Of a DNA stretch of 64,000 bases, positions 52,945 through 61,508 are shown in pieces. Location: positions 62,001-126,000 of the forward strand of contig NZ_JACIFV010000002.1 in the NCBI RefSeq assembly GCF_014197535.1, given 5' to 3'. The position numbers were made by a program, and so were the translations under genes. The stretch is from Rhizobium aethiopicum. Its GTDB lineage: Bacteria; Pseudomonadota; Alphaproteobacteria; Rhizobiales; Rhizobiaceae. The notes under the pieces are model-generated. The model was given only the letters and a program-made list of their open reading frames with translations. It searched no databases and was not told the DNA's origin. How positions within the stretch are numbered: the first letter of the stretch is position 1; every line of letters begins with the position of its first letter.

Positions 52945-52973
52945 CAGTCATATTTTTGAAACGGCGCTGTCAC
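52945..52973 (+). promoter_or_regulatory. Candidate PHO box upstream of the acid phosphatase gene
   Basis: Three 7-bp units spaced by exactly 11 bp are visible: CAGTCAT (52945-52951), TTGAAAC (52956-52962) and CTGTCAC (52967-52973). The PhoB consensus unit is CTGTCAT; the outer units match 6 of 7 and the middle one is weak. The site ends 50 bp before the start codon of a secreted phosphatase, the expected target type. Confidence 0.55.
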
Positions 52974-53023
52974 GTATCCGCTCTAACCCTACCGCCGTTC
53001 GTTAAACCATTCCGGGTATACTC

Positions 53024-54928
53024 ATGTCTGTTTCAAAACTTTGCCGCCTGAGCACCGCTCTCGTCAGCCTTCTTTCGGTCGTGCCCTCGCTTGCCGCGGC
53101 AGAGCAAGCCACAAGCGCGAAAGCGCCCTATGCCGAGACCGGAAACACCAACAAGCGCGGTGACGCTTGCTTCTCGACCGCCGACACCAACGCCGCCGTC
53201 CATCTTCTCTCCGGCTTCTTAGAAGTATGGAGGCCGCGCACGCCCTTCGTCGATGCCGGCGTAGAAGCTCCGGCCAAGGACAATTGCCCTGCAGTCGCCA
53301 AGACAGATTGGGACGGCATCCCCTTCAGCAAGACCGACGGCCAGATCGTCAACAAGCTCGTTCATGATGCGAATATCGGCTATGTCATCAAGGCGACAAA
53401 GGCGCGTACTGCCGAACAGGCAGTCGCGGCCTATCTCGACGACCGGCGCGGCAAAAATGCCAGCATCGTCGATGGCCTCGGCCCGCTGACCGATGCCTGG
53501 AAGGCCGGTTCCAAGCAGACCACCACGATCACCGAAGTCGCGGCCGATGCGACGACGGTCAAATATGACGACAAGGGGAACAATCGCGGCGCCGGCAGCA
53601 AACCGGACGCGGAAAACAAGACCGACGCCAACCTGGACATGGGCCTCGCCATCGACTTCATCAATGCCGCAAGCGGCGATGGCTCGACGGAGCCCGCCAA
53701 GCGCTATTTCAAATATGGCCGTCCCTATCGCTGGAGCCCGGACGTCTCGGTCGTCCCGACGCTCGAGCCCGTCAAAAGCAGCAAGCCGGTCGAGGACGGT
53801 GGCTTCCCCAGCGGACATACGGCGGAAGCCTGGCGGGATGCGCTCGCCATGGCCTATCTGGTGCCGCAGCGATTCCAGGAAATGATCGCGCGCGCCAGCG
53901 AAATGGGTGAAGACCGCATCCTTGCCGGCATGCACTCTCCGCTCGACGTGATGGGCGGCCGCATGCTTGGCACCGCCACGGTCGTCTATAACCTGAACAA
54001 GTCCGACAATTCAGCGCTGAAGAGCGCTGCCTACGCCCAGGCGCAGTCATGGCTGATCGCCAAGTCGGGTGTTTCGGATGCGGGGGCGCTCGAAGTCGCC
54101 GCCCATGCGGCGCCGCTTTCGGCGGACCGTTTCGCCGATCATGATGCCAATCGCGCTTACATTCTGCAGCGCCTGAGCTATGGCCTGCCGACGATCCATG
54201 CGACCGATCAGCCGGCTCGCGTGCCGCAGGGCGCCGAAGCGCTTCTGGAAACCCGTCTGCCCTATCTCGATGGTGAACAGCGCCGCGAGGTGCTTGGCAC
54301 AACGGAGATCGCTTCGGGCTATCCGCTTCTCGACGACGCGGAAGGCTACGGCCGCCTGAACCTGTTTGCCGCCGCCGATGGCTATGGCGCTTTTGACCAG
54401 GATGTGACGGTGACCATGGATGCGGCAAAGGGCGGCTTCAATGCGATCGATAGCTGGCGCAACGACATCGGCGGCAAGGGTAAGCTGGTGAAGCGCGGCA
54501 GCGGCATTCTCGGTCTTTCTGGCGCCAACAGCTATGCCGGCGGTACCGTGCTGGACGAGGGCGTGCTGGTGGCCGGCTCGCCTTCGGCCTTCGGCGCCGG
54601 CGGGCTGACGGTCAATGGCGGTTCGCTCATCGTGGCGGCCGACAAGCCCTTGGCCGTGGGCGGCGACTATCTGCAGCTCGCCAGTGCGACGGCGAAGCCG
54701 ACTCTCGGCGCGAATGGCGCCGGCACGCTGGTCGTTGCAGGCAAGGCGACGCTTGCCGGCGATCTCGACGTGGCGCTCGCCCATGGCCTTGCCCCGGCGC
54801 CGGGAACGAAGATCGAAATCCTGAAGGCTGCCGCCATTACCGGCACCTTCGGCAATTTCACAATCTCCGGCCATAGGGCGACCCTGTCCTACGGCCCGAC
54901 CTCGGTCACCTTGACGATGGACGACTAA
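53024..54928 (+). CDS. Secreted PAP2-type acid phosphatase with C-terminal autotransporter-like beta repeats
   Basis: A 634-residue exported protein. The signal peptide covers residues 1-26 (LVSLLSVVPSLAAA). The PAP2/class A acid phosphatase motifs are KRYFKYGRP (KX6RP, about 225), PSGH (in GGFPSGHTAEAWR, about 265) and DRILAGMHSPLD (about 303-314), matching the RX5HX3D core with Asp in place of the first Ser. The C-terminal part (about 470-634) contains beta-helix-like repeats such as GSGILGLSGANSYAGGTVLD and GGLTVNGGSLIV, the autotransporter-associated strand motif, but no beta-barrel. It would release phosphate from organic esters outside the cytoplasm. A PHO-box-like site lies upstream. 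Confidence 0.9.
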   Translation: MSVSKLCRLSTALVSLLSVVPSLAAAEQATSAKAPYAETGNTNKRGDACFSTADTNAAVHLLSGFLEVWRPRTPFVDAGVEAPAKDNCPAVAKTDWDGIPFSKTDGQIVNKLVHDANIGYVIKATKARTAEQAVAAYLDDRRGKNASIVDGLGPLTDAWKAGSKQTTTITEVAADATTVKYDDKGNNRGAGSKPDAENKTDANLDMGLAIDFINAASGDGSTEPAKRYFKYGRPYRWSPDVSVVPTLEPVKSSKPVEDGGFPSGHTAEAWRDALAMAYLVPQRFQEMIARASEMGEDRILAGMHSPLDVMGGRMLGTATVVYNLNKSDNSALKSAAYAQAQSWLIAKSGVSDAGALEVAAHAAPLSADRFADHDANRAYILQRLSYGLPTIHATDQPARVPQGAEALLETRLPYLDGEQRREVLGTTEIASGYPLLDDAEGYGRLNLFAAADGYGAFDQDVTVTMDAAKGGFNAIDSWRNDIGGKGKLVKRGSGILGLSGANSYAGGTVLDEGVLVAGSPSAFGAGGLTVNGGSLIVAADKPLAVGGDYLQLASATAKPTLGANGAGTLVVAGKATLAGDLDVALAHGLAPAPGTKIEILKAAAITGTFGNFTISGHRATLSYGPTSVTLTMDD

Positions 54929-54939
54929 TATCGAACCGA

Positions 54940-54964
54940 CAGGACATCCCCTTTGGTGGGGATG
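54940..54964 (+). terminator. Weak terminator-like hairpin after the acid phosphatase gene
   Basis: GACATCCCC and GGGGATGCC pair around tttggt, directly after the phosphatase stop codon. The T tail is poor, so it is only a candidate. Confidence 0.4.
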
Positions 54965-55109
54965 CCCGTGCTTTGCCGGCCTGCGCATTCGACCCCTGCG
55001 CCTACGTCATTTTGCGTATGTGTTTTTGCGCTGCAGCACCCGATAGTCCCCTCGGCAACAGTTAACTCCGTTTCCGGCCTGTTGCGGAACAAGAGAGGGG
55101 ATCAACCAT

Positions 55110-56402
55110 ATGAATCTCAAATCCACGATTACAGGCGCCGCGCTCGGCGCCGTCATGGCAGCGTCGGCTGCCTTCAGCAGCGCGATTGCCGCCGACGATA
55201 CGATCAAGGTCGGCGTGCTGCATTCGCTCTCGGGCACGATGGCGATTTCCGAAACCACGCTGAAAGACGCCATGCTGATGCTCATTGACGAGCAGAACAA
55301 GAAGGGCGGCCTTCTCGGCAAGAAGCTCGAAGCCGTCGTCGTCGATCCGGCGTCCGACTGGCCGCTATTTGCCGAAAAGGCGCGTGAGCTGATCGAAAAA
55401 GACAAGGTCGCCGCCGTCTTCGGCTGCTGGACCTCGTCCTCGCGCAAATCCGTCCTGCCGGTTTTCGAAGAACTCAATTCGCTGCTCTTCTATCCCGTGC
55501 AGTACGAAGGCGAAGAATCCTCGCGCAACATCTTCTACACCGGTGCGGCTCCGAACCAGCAGGCAATTCCGGCCGTCGACTACCTGATGGAAAAAGAAGG
55601 CGTCAAACGCTTCGTGCTCGAAGGTACCGACTACGTCTATCCGCGCACGACCAACAAGATTCTCGAGGCATACCTGATTTCGAAGGGTATTCCGAAAGAA
55701 GACATCATGACCAACTACACGCCGTTCGGCTTCTCCGACTGGCAGACCGAAGTTTCCAAGATCAAGGAATTCGGTTCCGCCGGCAAGAAGACGGCGGTCG
55801 TCTCGACGATCAACGGCGATGCCAACGTTCCGTTCTACAAGGAACTGGGCAACAAGGGCATCAAGGCAACCGACATCCCCGTCGTCGCCTTCTCGGTCGG
55901 CGAAGAAGAGCTTGCCGGTCTCGACACCAAGCCGCTCGTCGGCCATCTCGCTGCCTGGAACTACTTCGAATCCGTGGAAAGCCCTGCCAACAAGAAGTTC
56001 ATCAAGGACTGGCACGCATTCACCAAGAACGACAAGCGCGTGACCAACGACCCGATGGAAGCTGCCTATATCGGCTTCAACGCCTGGGTTAAGGCCGTCC
56101 AGGCTGCCGGCACGACCGATACCGATAAGGTTCTCGACTCCATCATCGGCGTCAGCGTTCCGAACCTCTCCGGCGGCTATGCCACCGTCATGCCGAACCA
56201 CCATATCACTAAGCCGGTGCTGATCGGTGAAATCCAGGCCGATGGCCAGTTCGAGATCGTCCAGCAGACGCCCGCTGTCGTTGGTGACGAATGGTCTGAC
56301 TACCTGCCTGACTCAAAGGACCTGATCTCCGATTGGCGCAAGCCTCTCTCCTGCGGCAACTTCAACGTCGCGACCGGTAAGTGCGGCGGCAAGGGCTCCT
56401 GA
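55110..56402 (+). CDS. urtA: Urea ABC transporter substrate-binding protein UrtA
   Basis: A 430-residue periplasmic protein. The signal peptide (residues about 8-30, ALGAVMAASAAFSSAIAA) is followed by the type I binding-protein fold with UrtA-specific text: KVGVLHSLSGTMAISETTLK (about 33-52), FGCWTSSSRKSVLPVFEELN (about 107-126), LFYPVQYEGEESSRNIFYTG (about 128-147) and the C-terminal CGNFNVATGKCGG. It captures urea or short amides with high affinity for the UrtBCDE complex. The operon start has about 180 bp of leader. Nitrogen control by NtrC is usual for urt genes, but I found no convincing sigma-54 promoter. Confidence 0.96.
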   Translation: MNLKSTITGAALGAVMAASAAFSSAIAADDTIKVGVLHSLSGTMAISETTLKDAMLMLIDEQNKKGGLLGKKLEAVVVDPASDWPLFAEKARELIEKDKVAAVFGCWTSSSRKSVLPVFEELNSLLFYPVQYEGEESSRNIFYTGAAPNQQAIPAVDYLMEKEGVKRFVLEGTDYVYPRTTNKILEAYLISKGIPKEDIMTNYTPFGFSDWQTEVSKIKEFGSAGKKTAVVSTINGDANVPFYKELGNKGIKATDIPVVAFSVGEEELAGLDTKPLVGHLAAWNYFESVESPANKKFIKDWHAFTKNDKRVTNDPMEAAYIGFNAWVKAVQAAGTTDTDKVLDSIIGVSVPNLSGGYATVMPNHHITKPVLIGEIQADGQFEIVQQTPAVVGDEWSDYLPDSKDLISDWRKPLSCGNFNVATGKCGGKGS

Positions 56403-56430
56403 GGAGATCCAACTGTTGACAGCCTAAAGA

Positions 56431-56459
56431 CTTCCGTCCGGAGCTGATCCGGGCGGAAG
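56431..56459 (+). other. Intercistronic stem-loop between urtA and urtB
   Basis: CTTCCGTCCGGA (56431-56442) and TCCGGGCGGAAG (56448-56459) form a 12-bp stem with one G-T pair. There is no T tract, so it probably stabilises the urtA message or partly attenuates downstream transcription, as is common after binding-protein genes. Confidence 0.55.
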
Positions 56460-56513
56460 CTCCGTCCTTACCGCTGCGCCGAAAGGCCGACGACACTCAA
56501 GGCGAGAGAGCCG

Positions 56514-58139
56514 ATGTTTCGCGCCATCACGATTTTTCTTCTGACATTTTGCCTGATGCTTTCCGGCCTGACGTTTCCGGTGGCCAGCCTGCGCGCCGAG
56601 GGTGACGTGCATGCTCTCGTCGATGCGCTCGGCGTCGGCGGCTTTCCCGAGCGCGACGCGGCCATCCGGGCGCTTGCCGCTTCCGGGGATTCGCATGTCA
56701 GCCAGATCCTGCAGCAACTGAGCGGCGGCCAGCTCTACGTCAATTCGGAGGGCGGCCCCGTTCTCGTTCAGGGCGGCACGGAGGACGAGCCCACCTATTC
56801 CGACCCGATCACCGGCGAGGCGGTTGCCGATGTCGACCCCGACATGATGTCGAAGGTCAAGATCAACAATTCGCTGCGCACCACGATCACGACTGTGATG
56901 AGCCAGCTGACACTTTTGAGCCCGGATCGCTCCGCGCGGCTCGCAGCGGCCGAGGGCATGCTGAGGGATGCCGATCCCGCCAATCTCGAACTTCTGAATT
57001 CGGCTCTTTCAGCCGAGAAGGACGGGGAGATCAAAAGCACGATGGAAGCGGCGCGGGCTGTGATGGTGCTGAAGAGCGATGCCGGGAGCGAGGAGAAGCG
57101 GGCCGCCATTGACATGATCGCCGCCCGCGGCGGCCGCGATGCGCTGACGATCCTGACGACCGCGATGGCGAATGCCCCTGACGATCTGAAGCCCGCGATC
57201 CAGACGGAGATCAATTCAATCAACCGCGACCTGGCGCTCTGGGACGTCGTCCAGAACGTCTGGTACGGCCTGTCGCTCGGCTCGGTGCTGCTGCTGGCTG
57301 CAATCGGCCTTGCCATCACCTTCGGCGTCATGGGTGTCATCAACATGGCGCATGGCGAGATGGTGATGATCGGCGCCTATACGACCTATGTCGTGCAGGA
57401 AACAATCGCTTCGGCCTTCCCGTCACTCGCCGATTATTCGCTGGCTTTCGCGGTGCCGGCCGCCTTCGTCTTTACCGGCTTTGTCGGTCTCGTCATCGAA
57501 CGTGCAGTGATCCGCTACCTCTACGGCCGGCCGCTGGAAACGCTGCTTGCCACCTGGGGCGTGTCGCTGATCCTGCAGCAGGCGATCCGCAGCTATTTCG
57601 GCCCGACTAACCGCGAGGTCCGCAATCCGAGCTGGATGTCCGGCGCCTTCGATTTCGGCGGGCTCGTCATCACCTGGAACCGACTCTGGATCATCGTCTT
57701 CTCGATGGTCGTTTTCCTGACGCTGTTGATGCTGCTCAAGCGCTCCGCCTTCGGCCTGCAGATGCGGGCGGTGACGCAGAACCGGCGCATGGCCTCGTCG
57801 ATGGGCATTCGCACCGGCTGGGTCGATGCCTTCACCTTTGCGCTCGGCTCCGGCATCGCCGGCATGGCCGGTGTGGCGCTCTCGCAGATCGACAACGTCT
57901 CGCCGAACCTCGGCCAGAACTACATCATCGACAGTTTCATGGTCGTCGTCTTCGGCGGTGTCGGCAATCTCTGGGGCACGCTGGTCGGCGCGCTGTCGCT
58001 CGGCGTCGTCAACAAGTTCCTCGAGCCCTTCGCCGGCGCCGTGCTCGGCAAGATCCTGGTGCTCGTCCTCATCATTCTCTTCATCCAGAAGCGGCCGCGC
58101 GGGCTCTTCGCACTCAAAGGAAGGGCGGTGGAAGCATGA
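56514..58139 (+). CDS. urtB: Urea ABC transporter permease UrtB
   Basis: A 541-residue permease. A signal-like first helix (residues about 5-26) is followed by a soluble N-terminal domain of about 200 residues that is typical for UrtB and probably periplasmic. The LivH-like membrane core starts near residue 245 (WYGLSLGSVLLLAAIGLAIT) and carries GVMGVINMAHGEMVMIGAYT (about 267-286) and the EAA-like loop MRAVTQNRRMASSMGIRTG (about 420-438). It forms the urea pore with UrtC. The stop overlaps the urtC start (ATGA). Confidence 0.95.
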   Translation: MFRAITIFLLTFCLMLSGLTFPVASLRAEGDVHALVDALGVGGFPERDAAIRALAASGDSHVSQILQQLSGGQLYVNSEGGPVLVQGGTEDEPTYSDPITGEAVADVDPDMMSKVKINNSLRTTITTVMSQLTLLSPDRSARLAAAEGMLRDADPANLELLNSALSAEKDGEIKSTMEAARAVMVLKSDAGSEEKRAAIDMIAARGGRDALTILTTAMANAPDDLKPAIQTEINSINRDLALWDVVQNVWYGLSLGSVLLLAAIGLAITFGVMGVINMAHGEMVMIGAYTTYVVQETIASAFPSLADYSLAFAVPAAFVFTGFVGLVIERAVIRYLYGRPLETLLATWGVSLILQQAIRSYFGPTNREVRNPSWMSGAFDFGGLVITWNRLWIIVFSMVVFLTLLMLLKRSAFGLQMRAVTQNRRMASSMGIRTGWVDAFTFALGSGIAGMAGVALSQIDNVSPNLGQNYIIDSFMVVVFGGVGNLWGTLVGALSLGVVNKFLEPFAGAVLGKILVLVLIILFIQKRPRGLFALKGRAVEA

Positions 58140-59299
58140 TAACGGCCTTCCTTCTCCGGTCTCTCGATCGCAGGATCTCCATCGCCGTCGCCCTGTTGCT
58201 GGCGGTCGCCATTCTCGTGCCGGTGCTGAACCTTGCCACCGGCCCGACGCACCCGCTGCACATCCCGACCTATATCATGGCGCTGTTCGGCAAATACCTG
58301 ACCTACGCTTTGCTGGCGCTGGCGCTCGATCTCGTCTGGGGTTTCTGCGGCATTCTCTCGCTCGGCCACGGCGCTTTCTTCGCGCTCGGCGGCTATGCGA
58401 TGGGCATGTATCTGATGCGCCAGATCGGCTCGCGCGGCGTCTACGGCGATCCCATGCTGCCAGACTTCATGGTGTTCCTGAACTGGAAGGAACTGCCCTG
58501 GTTCTGGTACGGCTTCGACCAGTTCTGGTTCGCGGCGCTGATGGTGCTCGCCGTGCCCGGGCTGCTCGCCTTCGTCTTCGGTTGGTTTGCCTTCCGCTCG
58601 CGCGTCAACGGCGTTTACCTCTCGATCATCACCCAGGCGATGACATACGCGCTGCTGCTTGCCTTCTTCCGCAACGACATGGGCTTCGGCGGCAATAACG
58701 GCATGACCGATTTCAAGGATATCCTCGGCTTCAACATCCAGGCGGACGGCACGCGCGCCAGCCTCTTTGCCGCGACCGCGATCTTCCTGGCGCTGTCGCT
58801 GACGATCGCCTCGGCAATCGTGCGTTCGAAATTCGGCAAGGTGCTCGTCGGCGTGCGCGATGCCGAAAGCCGCACACGCTTCCTCGGCTACCGCGTCGAG
58901 CATTTCAAGCTCTTCACCTTCGTCGTGTCGGCGATGATGGCGGGCATTGCCGGCGCGCTCTATGTGCCGCAGGTCGGCATCATCAATCCCGGCGAATTCG
59001 CGCCCGCCAACTCCATCGAGGTCGTCATATGGACGGCGGTCGGCGGGCGGGGAACTCTGATTGGGCCGATCATCGGCGCGATGCTCGTCAACGGCGGCAA
59101 GACGATCTTTACCGGTCTCTTCCCGGAGTTCTGGCTCTTTGCGCTCGGCGGCCTCTTCGTCGCCGTGACGCTGCTCCTGCCGAAGGGCGTCGTCGGCACG
59201 ATCTCGCACTATTTCGCCAAGCGGAAGACCGTCTCCGAGCCCGCGCCGCAACCGGCGAAGGAAGACGGGATCGAGCCGAAAATCCAGGCAGCGGAGTGA
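58136..59299 (+). CDS. urtC: Urea ABC transporter permease UrtC
   Basis: A 387-residue LivM-like permease. Core motifs are LALDLVWGFCGILSLGHGAF (about 62-81), FGGNNGMTDFKDILGFNIQA (about 183-202), and VGVRDAESRTRFLGYRVEHF (about 239-258), the cytoplasmic coupling loop. The C-terminus is charged (EDGIEPKIQAAE). It pairs with UrtB. It is translationally coupled to urtB by a four-base overlap and lies five bases before urtD. Confidence 0.95.
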   Translation: MITAFLLRSLDRRISIAVALLLAVAILVPVLNLATGPTHPLHIPTYIMALFGKYLTYALLALALDLVWGFCGILSLGHGAFFALGGYAMGMYLMRQIGSRGVYGDPMLPDFMVFLNWKELPWFWYGFDQFWFAALMVLAVPGLLAFVFGWFAFRSRVNGVYLSIITQAMTYALLLAFFRNDMGFGGNNGMTDFKDILGFNIQADGTRASLFAATAIFLALSLTIASAIVRSKFGKVLVGVRDAESRTRFLGYRVEHFKLFTFVVSAMMAGIAGALYVPQVGIINPGEFAPANSIEVVIWTAVGGRGTLIGPIIGAMLVNGGKTIFTGLFPEFWLFALGGLFVAVTLLLPKGVVGTISHYFAKRKTVSEPAPQPAKEDGIEPKIQAAE

Positions 59300-59304
59300 G
59301 CACC

Positions 59305-60060
59305 ATGATTCCCGACGTCAAACCCACCAGCGTGCTCTATCTCAGCGGCGTCTCCGTTTCCTTCGACGGCTTCAAGGCGCTGAATTCGCTCTCGATCGTC
59401 ATCGAGCCGGGCGAGCTTCGCGCCATCATCGGCCCGAACGGCGCTGGCAAGACGACGATGATGGATATCATCACCGGCAAGACCAGGCCTGACGAGGGAG
59501 AGGTGTTCTTTAACGGCACTGTTGATCTCACCAAGAAGGATGAGGCCGACATTGCTCAGCTCGGCATCGGCCGCAAGTTCCAGAAGCCGACGGTCTTCGA
59601 AAGCCACACGGTCTGGGACAATCTGGAATTGGCGCTGAACCGCCGCCGCCGGGTGTTTTCGACGCTGTTCTACCGGCTTTCGGGCGAAGACAGGACGCGC
59701 ATCGAGGAAGTCCTCGAAACGGTGCGGCTGACCCACCGGCGCGACGAGCTGGCCGCCAATCTCTCGCACGGGCAGAAGCAGTGGCTGGAGATCGGCATGC
59801 TGCTCGCGCAAGAACCGAAGCTGCTGCTGGTCGACGAGCCCGTTGCCGGCATGACGGATGCGGAGACGGCGGAAACGGCGATCCTGCTCAAGGACATCGC
59901 CAGGACCCGTTCGGTCGTCGTCGTCGAACACGATATGGGCTTCATCCGCGACCTCGGCGTCAAGGTGACCTGCCTCGCGGAAGGTTCGGTGCTTGCGGAA
60001 GGATCGATCGATTTCGTGAGTTCGGATCCGAAGGTGATCGAGAACTATTTGGGGCGGTGA
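59305..60060 (+). CDS. urtD: Urea ABC transporter ATPase UrtD
   Basis: A 251-residue ATPase. Walker A is IGPNGAGKTTMMDIITGKTR (about 43-62), the Q-loop GRKFQKPTVFESHTVWDNLE (about 89-108, a UrtD hallmark), the signature LSHGQKQWLEIGMLLAQ (about 152-168), and Walker B LLLVDEPVAGM (about 173-183), followed by the H-loop VEHDMGF. It acts with UrtE. ATG 59305 fits the family start (about 15 residues before VSFDGFKAL); the frame's first ATG lies inside urtC and is rejected. Confidence 0.95.
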   Translation: MIPDVKPTSVLYLSGVSVSFDGFKALNSLSIVIEPGELRAIIGPNGAGKTTMMDIITGKTRPDEGEVFFNGTVDLTKKDEADIAQLGIGRKFQKPTVFESHTVWDNLELALNRRRRVFSTLFYRLSGEDRTRIEEVLETVRLTHRRDELAANLSHGQKQWLEIGMLLAQEPKLLLVDEPVAGMTDAETAETAILLKDIARTRSVVVVEHDMGFIRDLGVKVTCLAEGSVLAEGSIDFVSSDPKVIENYLGR

Positions 60061-60137
60061 TCAATGCAACTTCCAGGCTTGAACCTGACAAAAGAACAAG
60101 CTCTAAAAACGAGTGGGTATTCTTGTGGGGTTTCAGC

Positions 60138-60656
60138 ATGGCTTTTCTCGGCATTCTGGTCGCGGCGGTCAGCGGCGCGGTCATCTGGTATTGGCGTTTC
60201 AAAATGATACGTGAGGCTGGAAACGAGATCATCGATTCCGTCGAGCGTATGCGGGGCGCTTATAGGCGCGGAAAGCGCCGCAGGCAGGCTGAGGCAGCGC
60301 CGCTGGCGTCCATCGCCGACCCGGCGATTGCGGCGGTGGCTTTCTTCTTCTGCCTTGCCAAGGAAAAGCCGATGTATGTCGACGCGGCGAAGGATGTCGT
60401 CCGCAGCCATATGACGGGCATCATCCGGCCAGGCGACATGGAAGAGGTGCTGGTGTTCGGCGAATGGGCGTCCAAGAACGTCACCAGTCCCGAAGATCCG
60501 ATCCGCCGGTTTCGAGACCTCTGGATGAAGGCGCTCGACATGCAGGAGCGCCAGCAGCTGATCGGTATTGCCGAGGACGTAGCTGCGGTCGGTGGCGGGA
60601 GAACGAAAGAACAGGACTATGCCCTGCAGACGCTGAGGCGCAGCCTGATGAACTGA
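60138..60656 (+). CDS. Membrane-anchored TerB-like protein inserted between urtD and urtE
   Basis: A protein of about 172 residues. A short N-terminal membrane helix (MAFLGILVAAVSGAVIWYWR, residues 1-20) is followed by an arginine-rich stretch (YRRGKRRRQ) and an all-helical cytosolic domain (about 60-170) that resembles a TerB/tellurite-resistance-like fold (SIADPAIAAVAFFFCLAKEK; ERQQLIGIAEDVAA). The TerB resemblance is a weak visual match, not a confirmed assignment. The start is ATG 60138, 77 bp after urtD; seven bases separate its stop from urtE, so it is in the operon. It is not part of the standard urt set, and its role is unknown. Confidence 0.7.
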   Translation: MAFLGILVAAVSGAVIWYWRFKMIREAGNEIIDSVERMRGAYRRGKRRRQAEAAPLASIADPAIAAVAFFFCLAKEKPMYVDAAKDVVRSHMTGIIRPGDMEEVLVFGEWASKNVTSPEDPIRRFRDLWMKALDMQERQQLIGIAEDVAAVGGGRTKEQDYALQTLRRSLMN

Positions 60657-60662
60657 TGGGGA

Positions 60663-61370
60663 ATGGGTGAACGGATGCTGACAGTCGAGAACGCAAATCT
60701 GCATTATGGCGCGGCGCAGGCGCTGCGCGGCATCTCCATCAAGGCGGAGATGGCCAAGATCACCTGCGTCCTGGGCCGCAACGGCGTCGGCAAGAGCTCG
60801 CTGCTGCGCGCCGTCACCGGCCAGCATCCGCTGTCGGCCGGCACCGTCACCTTCAACGATACGAAGCTGAACGGCCTGCCGCCCTTTGCCCGCGCTAAGC
60901 AGGGCATCGGCTACGTGCCGCAGGGGCGCGAAATCTTTCCGCTGCTCACCGTGAAGGAAAATCTCGAAACCGGCTTTGCCCCGCTTAGCCGCCGCGACCG
61001 CAATATTCCCGACGATATCTTCAGTCTCTTTCCGGTGCTGAAGTCGATGCTGTCGCGTCGGGGCGGCGATCTTTCCGGCGGACAGCAGCAGCAGTTGGCG
61101 ATTGGACGCGCGATGGTGACGCGGCCGAAGATCCTCGTGCTCGACGAGCCGACCGAGGGCATCCAGCCGTCGATCATCAAGGATATCGGCCGGGCGATCC
61201 GCTACCTCCGCGATTCCACCGGCATGGCGATCCTGCTCGTCGAACAATATCTGGATTTCTGCCGGGAGCTTGCCGATTACGTCTACATCATGGATCGCGG
61301 CGAGATCGTGCATGAAGGACTGGCGGAGACGCTGGACACGCCGGAAGCCCGCCGTCATCTGACCGTCTGA
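60663..61370 (+). CDS. urtE: Urea ABC transporter ATPase UrtE
   Basis: A 235-residue ATPase. Walker A is LGRNGVGKSSLLRAVTGQHP (about 36-55), the signature LSGGQQQQLAIGRAMV (about 138-153), Walker B LVLDEPTEGIQPSI (about 158-171), and the H-loop LVEQYLDF (about 197). GRNGVGKSS and DEPTEGIQPSI are typical of UrtE rather than LivF. It completes the UrtABCDE importer. ATG 60675 (MLTVENANLHYG) is an alternative start that fits most family members; I keep 60663 because the purine-rich GATGGGGA lies just upstream. Confidence 0.95.
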   Translation: MGERMLTVENANLHYGAAQALRGISIKAEMAKITCVLGRNGVGKSSLLRAVTGQHPLSAGTVTFNDTKLNGLPPFARAKQGIGYVPQGREIFPLLTVKENLETGFAPLSRRDRNIPDDIFSLFPVLKSMLSRRGGDLSGGQQQQLAIGRAMVTRPKILVLDEPTEGIQPSIIKDIGRAIRYLRDSTGMAILLVEQYLDFCRELADYVYIMDRGEIVHEGLAETLDTPEARRHLTV

Positions 61371-61508
61371 CGGGCAGATGCCGTATTTTGCGGCAGTTGG
61401 AGCGGCGCTTCGCCGATCTGCTGCACCTTTCGGGCGGCATAGGAATTGCTTGCTTTCCGTTATCCGCGCGATGGAATGAAAAGCGGTAGCGCGACCGAAA
61501 GGGACGAT

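Noticed and set aside
54929..55109. Sigma-54 promoter upstream of urtA
   Set aside because: GG-N10-GC was searched by eye; candidates such as gcccgtgctttgcc have wrong spacing. Nitrogen control may still exist.
58135..59251. Minus-strand open frame opposite urtC (57920-59251)
   Set aside because: It is the antisense shadow of urtB/urtC, with His/Arg/Glu-rich text and no domain.
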